A stretch of DNA of 64,000 nt from CTSoil-043 sp963821235. GTDB lineage: Bacteria > Chloroflexota > Limnocylindria > Limnocylindrales > CSP1-4. How positions within the stretch are numbered: position 1 is the first letter of the stretch; the number at the start of each line of letters is the position of its first letter. Both the position numbers and the translations under genes were made by a program. The DNA is taken from the NCBI GenBank assembly GCA_963821235.1, contig CAWGCS010000001.1, positions 1,674,001 through 1,738,000 of the forward strand, given 5' to 3'. Under the pieces are notes generated by a model. It searched no databases. It worked only from the letters and a program-made list of their open reading frames with translations, and was not told where the DNA came from. Positions 30,049-38,243 of this stretch are shown in pieces.

Positions 30049-30839
30049 CCCGCCGCCTCCGGGATCCGGGCCTGCACGACGAGGGTGGACCGCCGCGACG
30101 GCGTGGCGCGCGCCAGGAGGTCGCCCGTCACGCCGAGCACGAAGGTGGGCAGACGCCGGCTCCACGCCCGGGCGAGGTGGCCGACGGCCTCCACGCGGAC
30201 GACCTCGAAGCCGGAGGCGGCGAGGGCGTGTCGCAGCGCGGCGGGGTCGTTGCAGGCCCCGACGAGCGGGTGGGCGTCCCCGGCGGTCTCCTTGACGACC
30301 GGCTGGACCCGGCGGCGAAGGCCCTCGGGCAGGGCAAGGTAGGCGGCAACGAACGGATGGCGGCGGTTGACGGTCGTCAGGACGAGCGTCCCTCCGGGAC
30401 GCAGCCAGCGGGCCAGGTTGGCGAAGGCCGCGGCCGGGTCGCCGAAGTGCTCCACGGCGAAGGAGCAGAGCACGACGTCGAAGGTCGCCGGCGGGAAGGC
30501 GTCCGGGCTCGCGCAGAGGTCCGCCGCGACGAACTGGTCGAGGTAGGGGAGCGCGCCCTCCACCGGCGGGTGGACGTCGACGCCGACGAACCGGCCGATC
30601 CGGCCCCGGTACGGCGCGAGCGGCGAATGCCGGCCGCAGCCGGCGTCGAGGGCGACCACCACCGCGGCGCCGTCGGGGCTCGCCGGGTCGAGACGCGCCG
30701 CGCGGGAGGCCTCGGCGTGGCCGACGGCATCATCGAGGGCGGTGCGGAGGACCTCGGCGAGACTCGGCGCGAGGCCCAGCCGCCGGAGCGTCGCCTCGCG
30801 GCGGCGCCCGCCCGCCTCGTGGCCGGGGCGACGGCTCAC
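30045..30839 (-). CDS. SAM-dependent methyltransferase (class I)
   Basis: 264 residues. Motif I AVVVALDAGCGRHSPLAPY, acidic residue in VGVDVHPP, motif IV VVLCSFAVEHFGDPAAAF and post-motif WLRPGGTLVLTTVNR define a Rossmann-like methyltransferase of the UbiE/Methyltransf_11 type. The substrate is unknown. The start is the GTG at 30839, overlapping the trxB stop codon (GTGA); its own stop overlaps the ABC exporter start. The last part (about 230-260) is Arg-rich and could contact membrane, but no clear membrane helix is seen. Confidence 0.85.
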   Translation of the reverse strand: MSRRPGHEAGGRRREATLRRLGLAPSLAEVLRTALDDAVGHAEASRAARLDPASPDGAAVVVALDAGCGRHSPLAPYRGRIGRFVGVDVHPPVEGALPYLDQFVAADLCASPDAFPPATFDVVLCSFAVEHFGDPAAAFANLARWLRPGGTLVLTTVNRRHPFVAAYLALPEGLRRRVQPVVKETAGDAHPLVGACNDPAALRHALAASGFEVVRVEAVGHLARAWSRRLPTFVLGVTGDLLARATPSRRSTLVVQARIPEAAG

Positions 30840-31885
30840 CACGCGGACGCGGTGACGGCCTCGACGATCCCGTGCTCCTCGAGCCAGCGCTCGGCGTCGA
30901 TCGCCGCGCGGCAGCCGTCGCCGGCCGCCGTGACCGCCTGGCGGTAGCGATGATCGTGCACGTCGCCGGCGATGAAGACCCCCTCGATCCGGGAGTGGGT
31001 CTCGTGCTCGACCACGAGGTAGCCCTTCTCGTCCTTCTCCAGCCAGCCGTCGAAGGGGGCGGTGTTCGGCCGGTAGCCGATGGCCACGAAGAGGCCTGAG
31101 ACGGGGAGCGAGGTCCGCCCTCCGGTCCCCACGTCCCGCAGGGCCAGGCCCGTGACTGCGCCGCCGCCGAGCACCTCCTCCACGACCGTGTTGCGGTGGA
31201 TGCGGACCTTGGGATGGCTCTCCAGGCGCGCCTGCATGATCTTGCTGGCCCGGAACTCGTCGCGGCGATGGATCACGTGGACGGTGGTCGCGAAGCGGGT
31301 GAGGTAGAGGGCCTCCTCGATCGCCGTGTCGCCGCCCCCGACGACCGCGATCTCCCTGTCGCGGAAGAAGAAGCCGTCGCAGGTCGCGCAGGCGGAGACG
31401 CCCTTGCCCCGCAGGCGCTCCTCGGACTCCAGGCCGAGCCAGAGGGCCGACGCCCCGGTCGCGACGATCACGGCCTGGGCGCGGTACTCGACGCCCCCGG
31501 CCCACGCCCGGAAGGGCCGGCTGGAGAAGTCCACCCGGTCGGCCTCGACGTCGTGGACCCGCGTCCCGAAGCGCTCGGCCTGCTGGCGGAATCGGAGCAT
31601 GAGCTCGGGTCCCTGGATCCCGTCCGGGAACCCGGGGTAGTTCTCGACCTCGGTCGTGATCGTCAGCTGGCCCCCCGGCTGGAAGCCGGCGAGGACGATC
31701 GGCTCGAGGTCTGCCCTGGCCGCGTAGATGGCCGCCGTGAGGCCGGCCGGGCCGGAGCCCAGGACCAGGAGGTTCGTCTCGTGCGGTCCGCCGGCGACGG
31801 AGACGGCCGACGCGTCCGGGCGGGCGGCGTCGCCGCCTCCGAAGTCGATCGCGAAGCCGCCGAAGGGGGTGGTTGGCTCGGTCAT
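30836..31885 (-). CDS. trxB: Thioredoxin reductase (NADPH)
   Basis: 349 residues. It passes electrons from NADPH through FAD to thioredoxin in the cytoplasm. FAD motif LLVLGSGPAGLTAAIYAARA, redox pair Cys166-Ala-Thr-Cys169 in SACATCDG, NADP motif IAVVGGGDTAIEEALYL with HRRDEFRAS, and the final FAD motif GVFIAGDV are all present. About 35 extra residues precede the FAD motif. It is the first gene of a three-gene operon with a methyltransferase and an ABC exporter. Upstream there is no ribosome binding site but a candidate metal/thiol-sensor operator. Confidence 0.94.
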   Translation of the reverse strand: MTEPTTPFGGFAIDFGGGDAARPDASAVSVAGGPHETNLLVLGSGPAGLTAAIYAARADLEPIVLAGFQPGGQLTITTEVENYPGFPDGIQGPELMLRFRQQAERFGTRVHDVEADRVDFSSRPFRAWAGGVEYRAQAVIVATGASALWLGLESEERLRGKGVSACATCDGFFFRDREIAVVGGGDTAIEEALYLTRFATTVHVIHRRDEFRASKIMQARLESHPKVRIHRNTVVEEVLGGGAVTGLALRDVGTGGRTSLPVSGLFVAIGYRPNTAPFDGWLEKDEKGYLVVEHETHSRIEGVFIAGDVHDHRYRQAVTAAGDGCRAAIDAERWLEEHGIVEAVTASAW

Positions 31886-31956
31886 CGGGAGGTCAGGTCT
31901 CGTGCGGATCGGCCGCGGGCAGGCGCGGCTCAGATCCCTATGCTAGCATGACCTCC

Positions 31957-31973
31957 ATACCCCCTGGGAGTAT
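31957..31973. promoter_or_regulatory. CsoR/RcnR-like operator palindrome upstream of trxB
   Basis: ATACCCCCTGGGAGTAT is a near palindrome (ATAC...GTAT flanking a C-run/G-run). AT-rich ends around a G/C tract is the operator style of the CsoR/RcnR/FrmR family, which responds to copper, nickel, formaldehyde or sulfur species. A second perfect palindrome ATGCTAGCAT (31940-31949) overlaps a possible -10 for trxB. No CsoR-family gene is in the window. Confidence 0.4.
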
Positions 31974-31994
31974 CCGGTCGGCGTCCGGGGAGGA

Positions 31995-33653
31995 TCAGGC
32001 GACCTCGACGAGGACGCCGGACGACGACGGATCCGGGTGGGCGACCTTGACCTCCCCGACGAGGCGACCCAGGCGCTCGCGGGTGGCCTCGAGCGTGCCG
32101 CCGGTCGCGGTCGAGACGAGCAGCCGCGGCGCGACGGCCGGCCCGTCGCCGCCGAACGCGGCGGAGAAGGTCGCCGGCCAGGCCCGCCGGAGGGTGTCGA
32201 CGTCGTCCACGAAGCCCGGCCGGCCGGGGGCGCCGATCACCAGGAACTCATCGCCTCCGTCGCGGATCGCCCGGGCGTTCCGCAGGCCGCCCAGTGCCCC
32301 GGCGAAGACCCGCAGCACCTCGTCCCCCAGCTGCTGGCCCTTCGCGTTGTTGAACTCCTTGAAGCCGGCGAGGTCGCAGAAGAGGACCGGCATGGCCGAC
32401 GAGCGGAGGTCGGGGATGCCGCCAAGTACGCGGGCCATGTCGGAGAAGTAGGTGTAGGTCGGGATCCGCGTCTTGCGGTCGCGGTCCCACTTCTGGACGG
32501 CGGGCCAGGCGAACCGCTCGTGGAAGGGCCGTCCCGCCCGCTCGAGCCAGCCGAGGACGGCCGACGTCAGCCAGGGGACCTCGGGGTCGAGGGCCCGCCA
32601 CCAACCGGCCTTCTCCTGGAGCCGGGAGAGGTACGTGGCGGTCGGCCCGGCGTCGAATCCGGGCACCAGGCGGCTCATCACCTCGGCTGCGGCGAGCGTG
32701 GTCAGGACGTCGGACGGCTGGCCCGGGTCGGCCCAGCTGCCGGTGGCCTGCCGCTGCGTCTCCACGAAGTCGACGATGCCGGGCATGAGCGACGGGTAGA
32801 GGCCAAGCGTCCACAGCCCCAGGGCGAGGTGAGCGCTCGCCGACACGAGGCGCACGCCGGCGAACGGGCCCTCGTTGCCGCACAGCACGCCCCCCGTCCT
32901 GCTCGCCTGGGTGGCGTAGCGGGCGGCCGTGGCCACGAGGAGGGCGTGGACGAGCGGGGCGGCGTGCGGCCGGTCGGTCGCGACCCAGAGGCCGAAGGTG
33001 TCGCGCCACGGGTCGGCCCCCAGGATCCACCAGGCGATCTCTGTCTCGATTGCGGGCATGGCCCGGCGGCGGACGAGGCCGGCGGCCTCCGCGACGGGGG
33101 CGTCGGCATTGGTCTCGAGCAGCGACAGGAGCTCCAGGGTGTCCACGATCGCCAGCGGGTCGCGCAGCCGCTCGAGGTAGCCCCAGGGGTCGCCGGCGAA
33201 GAGGGTGGCCTCGCCCGGCCGCCAGGAGATGCGGGGCCGCCGCCCGGCCCGCGCGTAGCCGGGAGATCCCGCGGGATCGCGGTGCCAGCCGAAGGGCCCC
33301 GCCGTCGGCGAGGGCTCGTCCATCCGCCGCCGGAGATCGATCAGGGCGGCTGTGGAGCTCGGCCCGCGAAGGCGGTCGGGGTTGGCCAGGAGGATGCTGG
33401 CGACGAGCCCGTCGTCGAGCGGCAGGTCGTCCGCGAGGCGCTCCAGGGCGGCACGCCCGCGCTCGATCGCGACGGCCGGATCGGCCTGCCCCTCCGCGTA
33501 CGCAAGGGGGTCGACGGCGAAGGGCACCCGGTCGTCGGGCACGCTGGAGGTGGCGCCCGTCCGCCGCCGCCCCGACCGCTCGCTGCGCGAGCCGGCCGCC
33601 CCATCGGGGGCGTGGGCGTCCCAGGGCGGTCGTGCGGCGAAGCCCTTCAGCAT
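31995..33653 (-). CDS. Alpha/alpha-toroid-like protein fused to a GGDEF (diguanylate cyclase) domain
   Basis: 552 residues, no membrane segment. The C-terminal 150 residues form a GGDEF domain: metal-binding Asp in MPVLFCDLAGFKEFN, then LGDEVLRVFAGAL and an intact DGGDEF (466-470). No RxxD inhibitory site is in the usual place. The first 390 residues resemble a prenyltransferase / terpene-cyclase type helical toroid: repeats such as FVETQRQATGSWADPG, LTTLAAAEVMSRL, RLQEKAGWWRAL and PWLTSAVLGWLERA. An N-terminal stretch of about 60 residues is Arg/Ser-rich. I infer cyclic-di-GMP synthesis gated by a ligand-binding toroid; catalysis by the toroid is not claimed. The gene diverges from the sensor-kinase operon. 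Confidence 0.75.
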   Translation of the reverse strand: MLKGFAARPPWDAHAPDGAAGSRSERSGRRRTGATSSVPDDRVPFAVDPLAYAEGQADPAVAIERGRAALERLADDLPLDDGLVASILLANPDRLRGPSSTAALIDLRRRMDEPSPTAGPFGWHRDPAGSPGYARAGRRPRISWRPGEATLFAGDPWGYLERLRDPLAIVDTLELLSLLETNADAPVAEAAGLVRRRAMPAIETEIAWWILGADPWRDTFGLWVATDRPHAAPLVHALLVATAARYATQASRTGGVLCGNEGPFAGVRLVSASAHLALGLWTLGLYPSLMPGIVDFVETQRQATGSWADPGQPSDVLTTLAAAEVMSRLVPGFDAGPTATYLSRLQEKAGWWRALDPEVPWLTSAVLGWLERAGRPFHERFAWPAVQKWDRDRKTRIPTYTYFSDMARVLGGIPDLRSSAMPVLFCDLAGFKEFNNAKGQQLGDEVLRVFAGALGGLRNARAIRDGGDEFLVIGAPGRPGFVDDVDTLRRAWPATFSAAFGGDGPAVAPRLLVSTATGGTLEATRERLGRLVGEVKVAHPDPSSSGVLVEVA

Positions 33654-33889
33654 GGGCGAAGCGTGCGCCGGATGCCTCCCTCCTGCGAGAGGGTCGGTCG
33701 TACGGGGTGGGTCCGGGCAACAGGATCTGCGGCGGGACCCATGCGCAGGGCGAAAACGGGCGATACGGACCTCATCTCGCGCGTGGACGGATGCATACTC
33801 TCGTCACTCACCTCGTTCCGGGGGCGGACGGAGACCGAGGAGACCGGCGTGACCAAGGGCCCACAGTTGCCGGGCGCGGGGGCTCCCTG

Positions 33890-35620
33890 ATGGCTGGGCA
33901 GACGTTCACGGCGCTCGTCCAGAACGCCGCCCTGCTGCTGGCGATGGCGCTCGTCTACGACGTGGCCCTGGAGTCGCACCGCGTCGCCACCGCCCGGACG
34001 GGGCAGGTGCTCTTCGGGGCGCTGATCGGGGCCGTCGGCGTCGTGATCATGTTGACGCCGTTCCAGTACGCGACGGGGATCGTCTTCGACACCCGCTCGG
34101 TGCTGCTCGGCGTCGCCGGCCTCTTCTTCGGCGCCATCCCGACGGCGGTGGCGATGGTCGTCACGTCGACGCTGCGCCTCTTCCAGGGCGGGGCGGCGGC
34201 CTGGACGGGCGTGGCGGTCATCGCCGCCTCCGGTTGCCTCGGGATCGCCTGGCGTCGCCTCCGCCGGCGCGGGCTCGAGGACCTCTCCCTTCAGGAGTCG
34301 TACCTCTTCGGGATCGTCGTCCACGTCGTCATGCTGGCCCTGATGTTCACCTTGCCGTACGAAGTCGCCGTCGACGTGGTCGCCGCGATCGGCCTGCCGG
34401 TCATCGTGGTCTACCCCGTGGCGACGACCGTGCTCGCGGCGCTGATGGCCAACCGGTTGCGTCGCGAGCGGGTCCGGGCCGCCCTCCGCGACAGCGAGGG
34501 CCGCTACCGGGCGCTCATCGCCCAGTCTCCGGTGGCCATCTTCGTGAACCGGGACGACCGCCTGATCCTGGCCAACGACGCCTGCCTCCGGCTCTTCGGC
34601 GCGCAGCGCGAGGACGAGCTGGTGGGCAGGTCGCCGTTGGAGCTCTTCCATCCCGACGAGCACCCCGCAATCCGCGAGCGCCTCCGCCGGCTGCGCTCGA
34701 GCCAGGAGCCCGTGGAGCTCGCCGAAGAGCGCATCGTCCGCCTCGACGGCCGGGTCGTCGATGTCGAGGTCACCGCCTCGTCGTTCCAGGACGGCGACAG
34801 CCGGCCGATTCACGTCGTGCTGGCCGACATCACGGAGCGCAAGCGTGCCGAGGCCGAGATCCGCCAGCTGAACGAGCAGCTCGAGCAGCGGGTCATGGAG
34901 CGGACGGCGGAGCTCGAGGCGGCGAACAAGGAGCTCGAGTCGTTCTCGTACTCGGTCTCCCACGACCTGCGAGCCCCGCTCCGCGCGATCGCCGGCTTCG
35001 CCGGGATCCTCCAGCGTCGCCACGGGGAGATGCTCGACGAGAAGGGGCGCCACTTCGTGGACAACATCGTGACCGCCGGCGAGAGCATGGGCGTCCTGAT
35101 CGAGGACCTGCTCGGCTACTCGAGGCTGGGTCGCGGCGTCGTCCGCGCGGCGCCCGTGCCGCTCGCCACCATCGTCGAGCGACTCGGCGTCACCTTCGAG
35201 ACGAGGATCGCGGCCGCCGGTGCGACCTGGGAGGTCGCCGAGCCGCTGGCGACCCCCCTGGGCGATCCCACCCTCCTCGAGCAGATCCTCACCAACCTGA
35301 TGGCCAACGCCCTCACCTACCAGCGTCCGGGCGTCGCCCCCCGCGTGCGGCTGGCGACGACATGCCGGGATCATCGCGTCACTCTGGCCGTGACGGACAA
35401 TGGCATCGGCATCCCGCCGGAGTACCGGGAGAGGATCTTCGAGGTGTTCGCCCGGCTGCACACCGACGAGGAGTACCCGGGCACGGGCGTCGGCCTGGCG
35501 GTCGTTCGCAAGGCCGCCCGCCTCATGGGCGGCGAGGTGACCGTGGAGTCGACCGTCGGGGTCGGCAGCACCTTCAGCGTCGAGCTGCCAGCAGCAGGAG
35601 AAGGGAGCAATCCAGGGTGA
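33890..35620 (+). CDS. Membrane sensor histidine kinase, 5TM-LYT + PAS + HisKA + HATPase
   Basis: 576 residues. Five or six membrane helices (about 5-190) carry the 5TMR-LYT signature GIVFDTRSVLLGVAGLFFG and TSTLRLFQGGAAAW. A PAS domain follows (YRALIAQSPVAIFVNRDD to ADITERKRAEAE), then a coiled coil, HisKA with His358 in SYSVSHDLRAPLRAIAG, and an ATPase with NLMANALTYQ, VTDNGIGIPPEY and GTGVGLAVVRK, of the phytochrome-kinase type. The ATG at 33890 overlaps an upstream TGA as TGATG. It should phosphorylate the CheY-like protein encoded next (GTGA overlap) and possibly the receiver of the EAL protein. Confidence 0.93.
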   Translation: MAGQTFTALVQNAALLLAMALVYDVALESHRVATARTGQVLFGALIGAVGVVIMLTPFQYATGIVFDTRSVLLGVAGLFFGAIPTAVAMVVTSTLRLFQGGAAAWTGVAVIAASGCLGIAWRRLRRRGLEDLSLQESYLFGIVVHVVMLALMFTLPYEVAVDVVAAIGLPVIVVYPVATTVLAALMANRLRRERVRAALRDSEGRYRALIAQSPVAIFVNRDDRLILANDACLRLFGAQREDELVGRSPLELFHPDEHPAIRERLRRLRSSQEPVELAEERIVRLDGRVVDVEVTASSFQDGDSRPIHVVLADITERKRAEAEIRQLNEQLEQRVMERTAELEAANKELESFSYSVSHDLRAPLRAIAGFAGILQRRHGEMLDEKGRHFVDNIVTAGESMGVLIEDLLGYSRLGRGVVRAAPVPLATIVERLGVTFETRIAAAGATWEVAEPLATPLGDPTLLEQILTNLMANALTYQRPGVAPRVRLATTCRDHRVTLAVTDNGIGIPPEYRERIFEVFARLHTDEEYPGTGVGLAVVRKAARLMGGEVTVESTVGVGSTFSVELPAAGEGSNPG

Positions 35621-36102
35621 CGAATCCGGCCCCCGCGACCCACATGGCCCGCATCCTGCTCGTTGACGACAACGCCATGGACGTCGAGCTTGCCCTCGAC
35701 GCCTTCGAGGAGGTCCACCTCGCCAACGAGATCGAGGTGGCCCGCTCCGGTCAGGAGGCCGTCGACCGCCTCTTCGGGCTGGGCCCGTGGGCCGATCGCG
35801 GGCGCCTTCCCGCGCCCGACCTGATCCTGCTCGACCTCAAGATGCCGGGCGTCGACGGGTTCGAGGTCCTGCGCCGGCTCAAGGCCGCGCCCATCCTGCG
35901 CCGCATCCCGGTCGTCATCCTCACTTCGTCGCGCGAGGAGGGCGATCGGGCGATGTCGTACGACACCGGGGCCAACTCGTACGTGGTGAAGCCGGTCTCC
36001 TTCGAGAGCTTCCTGGAGGTCGTCAAGAAGATCGAGGCCTACTGGCTGACCCTCAACGTCGGGCCGCCGCTGCCGGACGACGCCGGCTCGGACCGGCCCT
36101 GA
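35617..36102 (+). CDS. Single-domain CheY-like response regulator (Rcp1 type)
   Basis: 161 residues from the GTG overlapping the kinase stop (GTGA); an ATG at 35644 gives MARILLVDDNAMDVEL and is also possible. Receiver residues are intact: acidic pair in LLVDDN, phospho-acceptor Asp in LILLDLKMPGVDG, Ser/Thr in ILTSSREEGD, Lys in YVVKPVSFESF. There is no output domain. The insert between helix 2 and the phosphorylation strand (GLGPWADRGRLPAPD) is typical of Rcp1-like regulators paired with phytochrome-type kinases, which matches the upstream gene. AGGAG lies about 14 nt before the GTG. Confidence 0.92.
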   Translation: MTNPAPATHMARILLVDDNAMDVELALDAFEEVHLANEIEVARSGQEAVDRLFGLGPWADRGRLPAPDLILLDLKMPGVDGFEVLRRLKAAPILRRIPVVILTSSREEGDRAMSYDTGANSYVVKPVSFESFLEVVKKIEAYWLTLNVGPPLPDDAGSDRP

Positions 36103-36148
36103 GGTCACCGATCGAGATGCCTCCGTCCGCGGTCGGGAGATGGCCGCC

Positions 36149-38206
36149 ATGACCAAGCCATTGCGGGTCCTCATCGTCGAGGATCGCCGCAGCGACGCCG
36201 AGCTGATGGTCCTGCACCTCGAGGAGGAGGGCTTCAGCCCCGAGTGGGTGCGGGTGCAGACCGGGCCGGACTACGTCGCGGCCCTCGATGCCTCGCTTCA
36301 GGTGATCCTCTCGGATTGGAGCCTGCCGAAGTTCAGCGGCCTGCAGGCGCTCCACCTGCTGCAGGACAGCGGCCTCGACATCCCGTTCATCATCGTGTCG
36401 GGCAGCGTCGGCGAGGAGCTGGCCATCGACGCCGTGCACCAGGGCGCCTCCGACTACGTGCTCAAGGACCGCCTCGCCCGGCTGGGCCCGGCCGTCCAGC
36501 GTGCCCTGGAGGCCAAGGAGCTCCGCGACGAACGGCGCCGCGCCGATTCCCAGCTGCGCCTGGCTGCGGCCGTGTTCGAGAGCAGCGCGGAGGGCGTCGT
36601 CCTGACCGACCTCGAGGGCTCGATCGTCGCCGTCAACCGGGCCTTCGTCGAGATCACCGGCTACTCCGTCGACGAGGTGCTCGGCCGGAACCCGCGCCTC
36701 CTCCGGTCAGGACGCCAGGACGAGAGTTTCTACCGTGACCTGTGGGCCTCCCTGACGGCGACTGGACGGTGGCGAGGCGAGATCTGGAATCGGCGCAAGA
36801 ACGGCGAGGTCTACCCGGAGTGGATCACGATCAGCGTCATCCGGGACGAGCAGGGCCGGGCGACCCACTACGTCGGGGTCTTCAGCGACACCGGCGACGT
36901 CAAGGAGGCACAGCAGCAACTGGACTTCCTCGTTCACCATGACGCGCTCACCGGCTTGCCGAATCGGGCCCTGCTCAACGATCGTCTCGAGCAGGCGCTT
37001 CGCCGTGCCCAGGACGGCTCGAAGACCGTGGCTGTCCTCCTCCTCGACATCGACCGCTTCGGCAAGGTCAACGACGGCCTCGGCCACCTCGTCGGCGACG
37101 GACTGCTCCGGGCAACGGCGGATCGGCTCACCGACGAGGTGATGGTCGGCGACACGGTCGCGCGCTACGTCGGCGACAAGTTCGTGATCGTCATCGGGGA
37201 CGCTCAGAGCGCCGCCCACGTCGCCTACCTGGCGCGCAACTACCAGGAAGCGGTCGCCAAGCCCGTTGACATCGCCGGCCACGAGATCCTCGTCACCTGC
37301 TGCGTGGGGATCAGCCTCTTCCCCGCCGACGGCACCGACGCGTCGGCGCTGCTGCACCGGGCGGATGCCGCGATGCGGCAGGCCCGGGCGATGGGTGGCG
37401 GCACGATCGCCTTCCACGAGGCGGGCGTCGCCGAAGAGCTCGAGGAGCGCCTGCAGATGGAGCGCCTCCTCCGTGGCGCCGTCGCCCGGGACGAGCTCGT
37501 CCTGCACTACCAGCCGCAGGTCGACCTGGCCGACGGTTCGCTGGTCGGCGTGGAGGCGCTGGTCCGCTGGCAGCTCCCCGGGCGTGGTCTGGTTGCCCCC
37601 GGCGAGTTCATCCCGCTGGCCGAGGAGATCGGGGTCATCGGGACGATCGGCGAGTGGGTCCTGGGCGAGGCGTGCCGGCAGGTTGCGGCGTGGCAGGTCG
37701 GCGGCCTCCTGGTCCCCCGCATGGCGGTGAACCTGTCGGCCCAACAGCTGGAGCGTGACAACCTGGCGAGCGTCGTGCGGGCCGCCCTCGAAGCAGCTGA
37801 CATCGGCCCGGAGCGGCTGGAGCTCGAAGTGACGGAGTCGACGATCGTGCGCCAGTCGGAGGCGGCCTCCGCGGTCCTGGGGGACCTGCAGGCGCTCGGC
37901 GTCGAGCTGGCCCTCGACGACTTCGGCACTGGCCACTCCTCGCTCGTGCGCCTCAGGAGGCTGCCCCTGCGCAGGCTGAAGATCGACATCTCCTTCGTGC
38001 GCGACATCGGCAGGGACCCGGCGGCCGAGACCATCATCAAGGCCGTCATCGCCATGGCCTCCAGCCTCGGGCTCCAGTCGGTCGCCGAGGGCGTCGAGCG
38101 AGAGGACCAGGAGCGATTCCTGCGCAATGCCGGCTGCGACATCGGCCAGGGCTACCTGTACGGGCGGCCCGTCCCGGCGGACGCCCTGCTCGAGGCCTGG
38201 CGATAG
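36149..38206 (+). CDS. Response regulator with PAS, degenerate GGDEF and EAL domains
   Basis: 685 residues. Receiver domain 1-125 (Asp56 in ILSDWSLPKFSG; Lys in YVLKDRLARL), PAS about 140-260 (VFESSAEGVVLTDLEG), GGDEF-like domain about 270-425 and EAL domain about 440-685. The GGDEF motif reads VGDKF (341-345), so cyclase activity is probably lost; it may bind GTP as a regulator. The EAL domain is complete: GVEALVRW (EAL 469-471), NLS, ELEVTES, DDFGTGHSSL, IKA and AEGVE. I therefore predict a cyclic-di-GMP phosphodiesterase controlled by phosphorylation. GGGAG lies 9 nt before the ATG at 36149, which is why I prefer it to the ATG at 36140. Confidence 0.92.
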   Translation: MTKPLRVLIVEDRRSDAELMVLHLEEEGFSPEWVRVQTGPDYVAALDASLQVILSDWSLPKFSGLQALHLLQDSGLDIPFIIVSGSVGEELAIDAVHQGASDYVLKDRLARLGPAVQRALEAKELRDERRRADSQLRLAAAVFESSAEGVVLTDLEGSIVAVNRAFVEITGYSVDEVLGRNPRLLRSGRQDESFYRDLWASLTATGRWRGEIWNRRKNGEVYPEWITISVIRDEQGRATHYVGVFSDTGDVKEAQQQLDFLVHHDALTGLPNRALLNDRLEQALRRAQDGSKTVAVLLLDIDRFGKVNDGLGHLVGDGLLRATADRLTDEVMVGDTVARYVGDKFVIVIGDAQSAAHVAYLARNYQEAVAKPVDIAGHEILVTCCVGISLFPADGTDASALLHRADAAMRQARAMGGGTIAFHEAGVAEELEERLQMERLLRGAVARDELVLHYQPQVDLADGSLVGVEALVRWQLPGRGLVAPGEFIPLAEEIGVIGTIGEWVLGEACRQVAAWQVGGLLVPRMAVNLSAQQLERDNLASVVRAALEAADIGPERLELEVTESTIVRQSEAASAVLGDLQALGVELALDDFGTGHSSLVRLRRLPLRRLKIDISFVRDIGRDPAAETIIKAVIAMASSLGLQSVAEGVEREDQERFLRNAGCDIGQGYLYGRPVPADALLEAWR

Positions 38207-38243
38207 TCGGTCGCGGCGATCGGCGATCCGCGAGGACGACCGC

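Noticed and set aside
33050..33889. A 280-residue N-terminal extension of the 5TM-LYT kinase
   Set aside because: It would overlap the toroid-GGDEF gene on the other strand and is low-complexity; the kinase family begins at the first membrane helix, right after the ATG at 33890.
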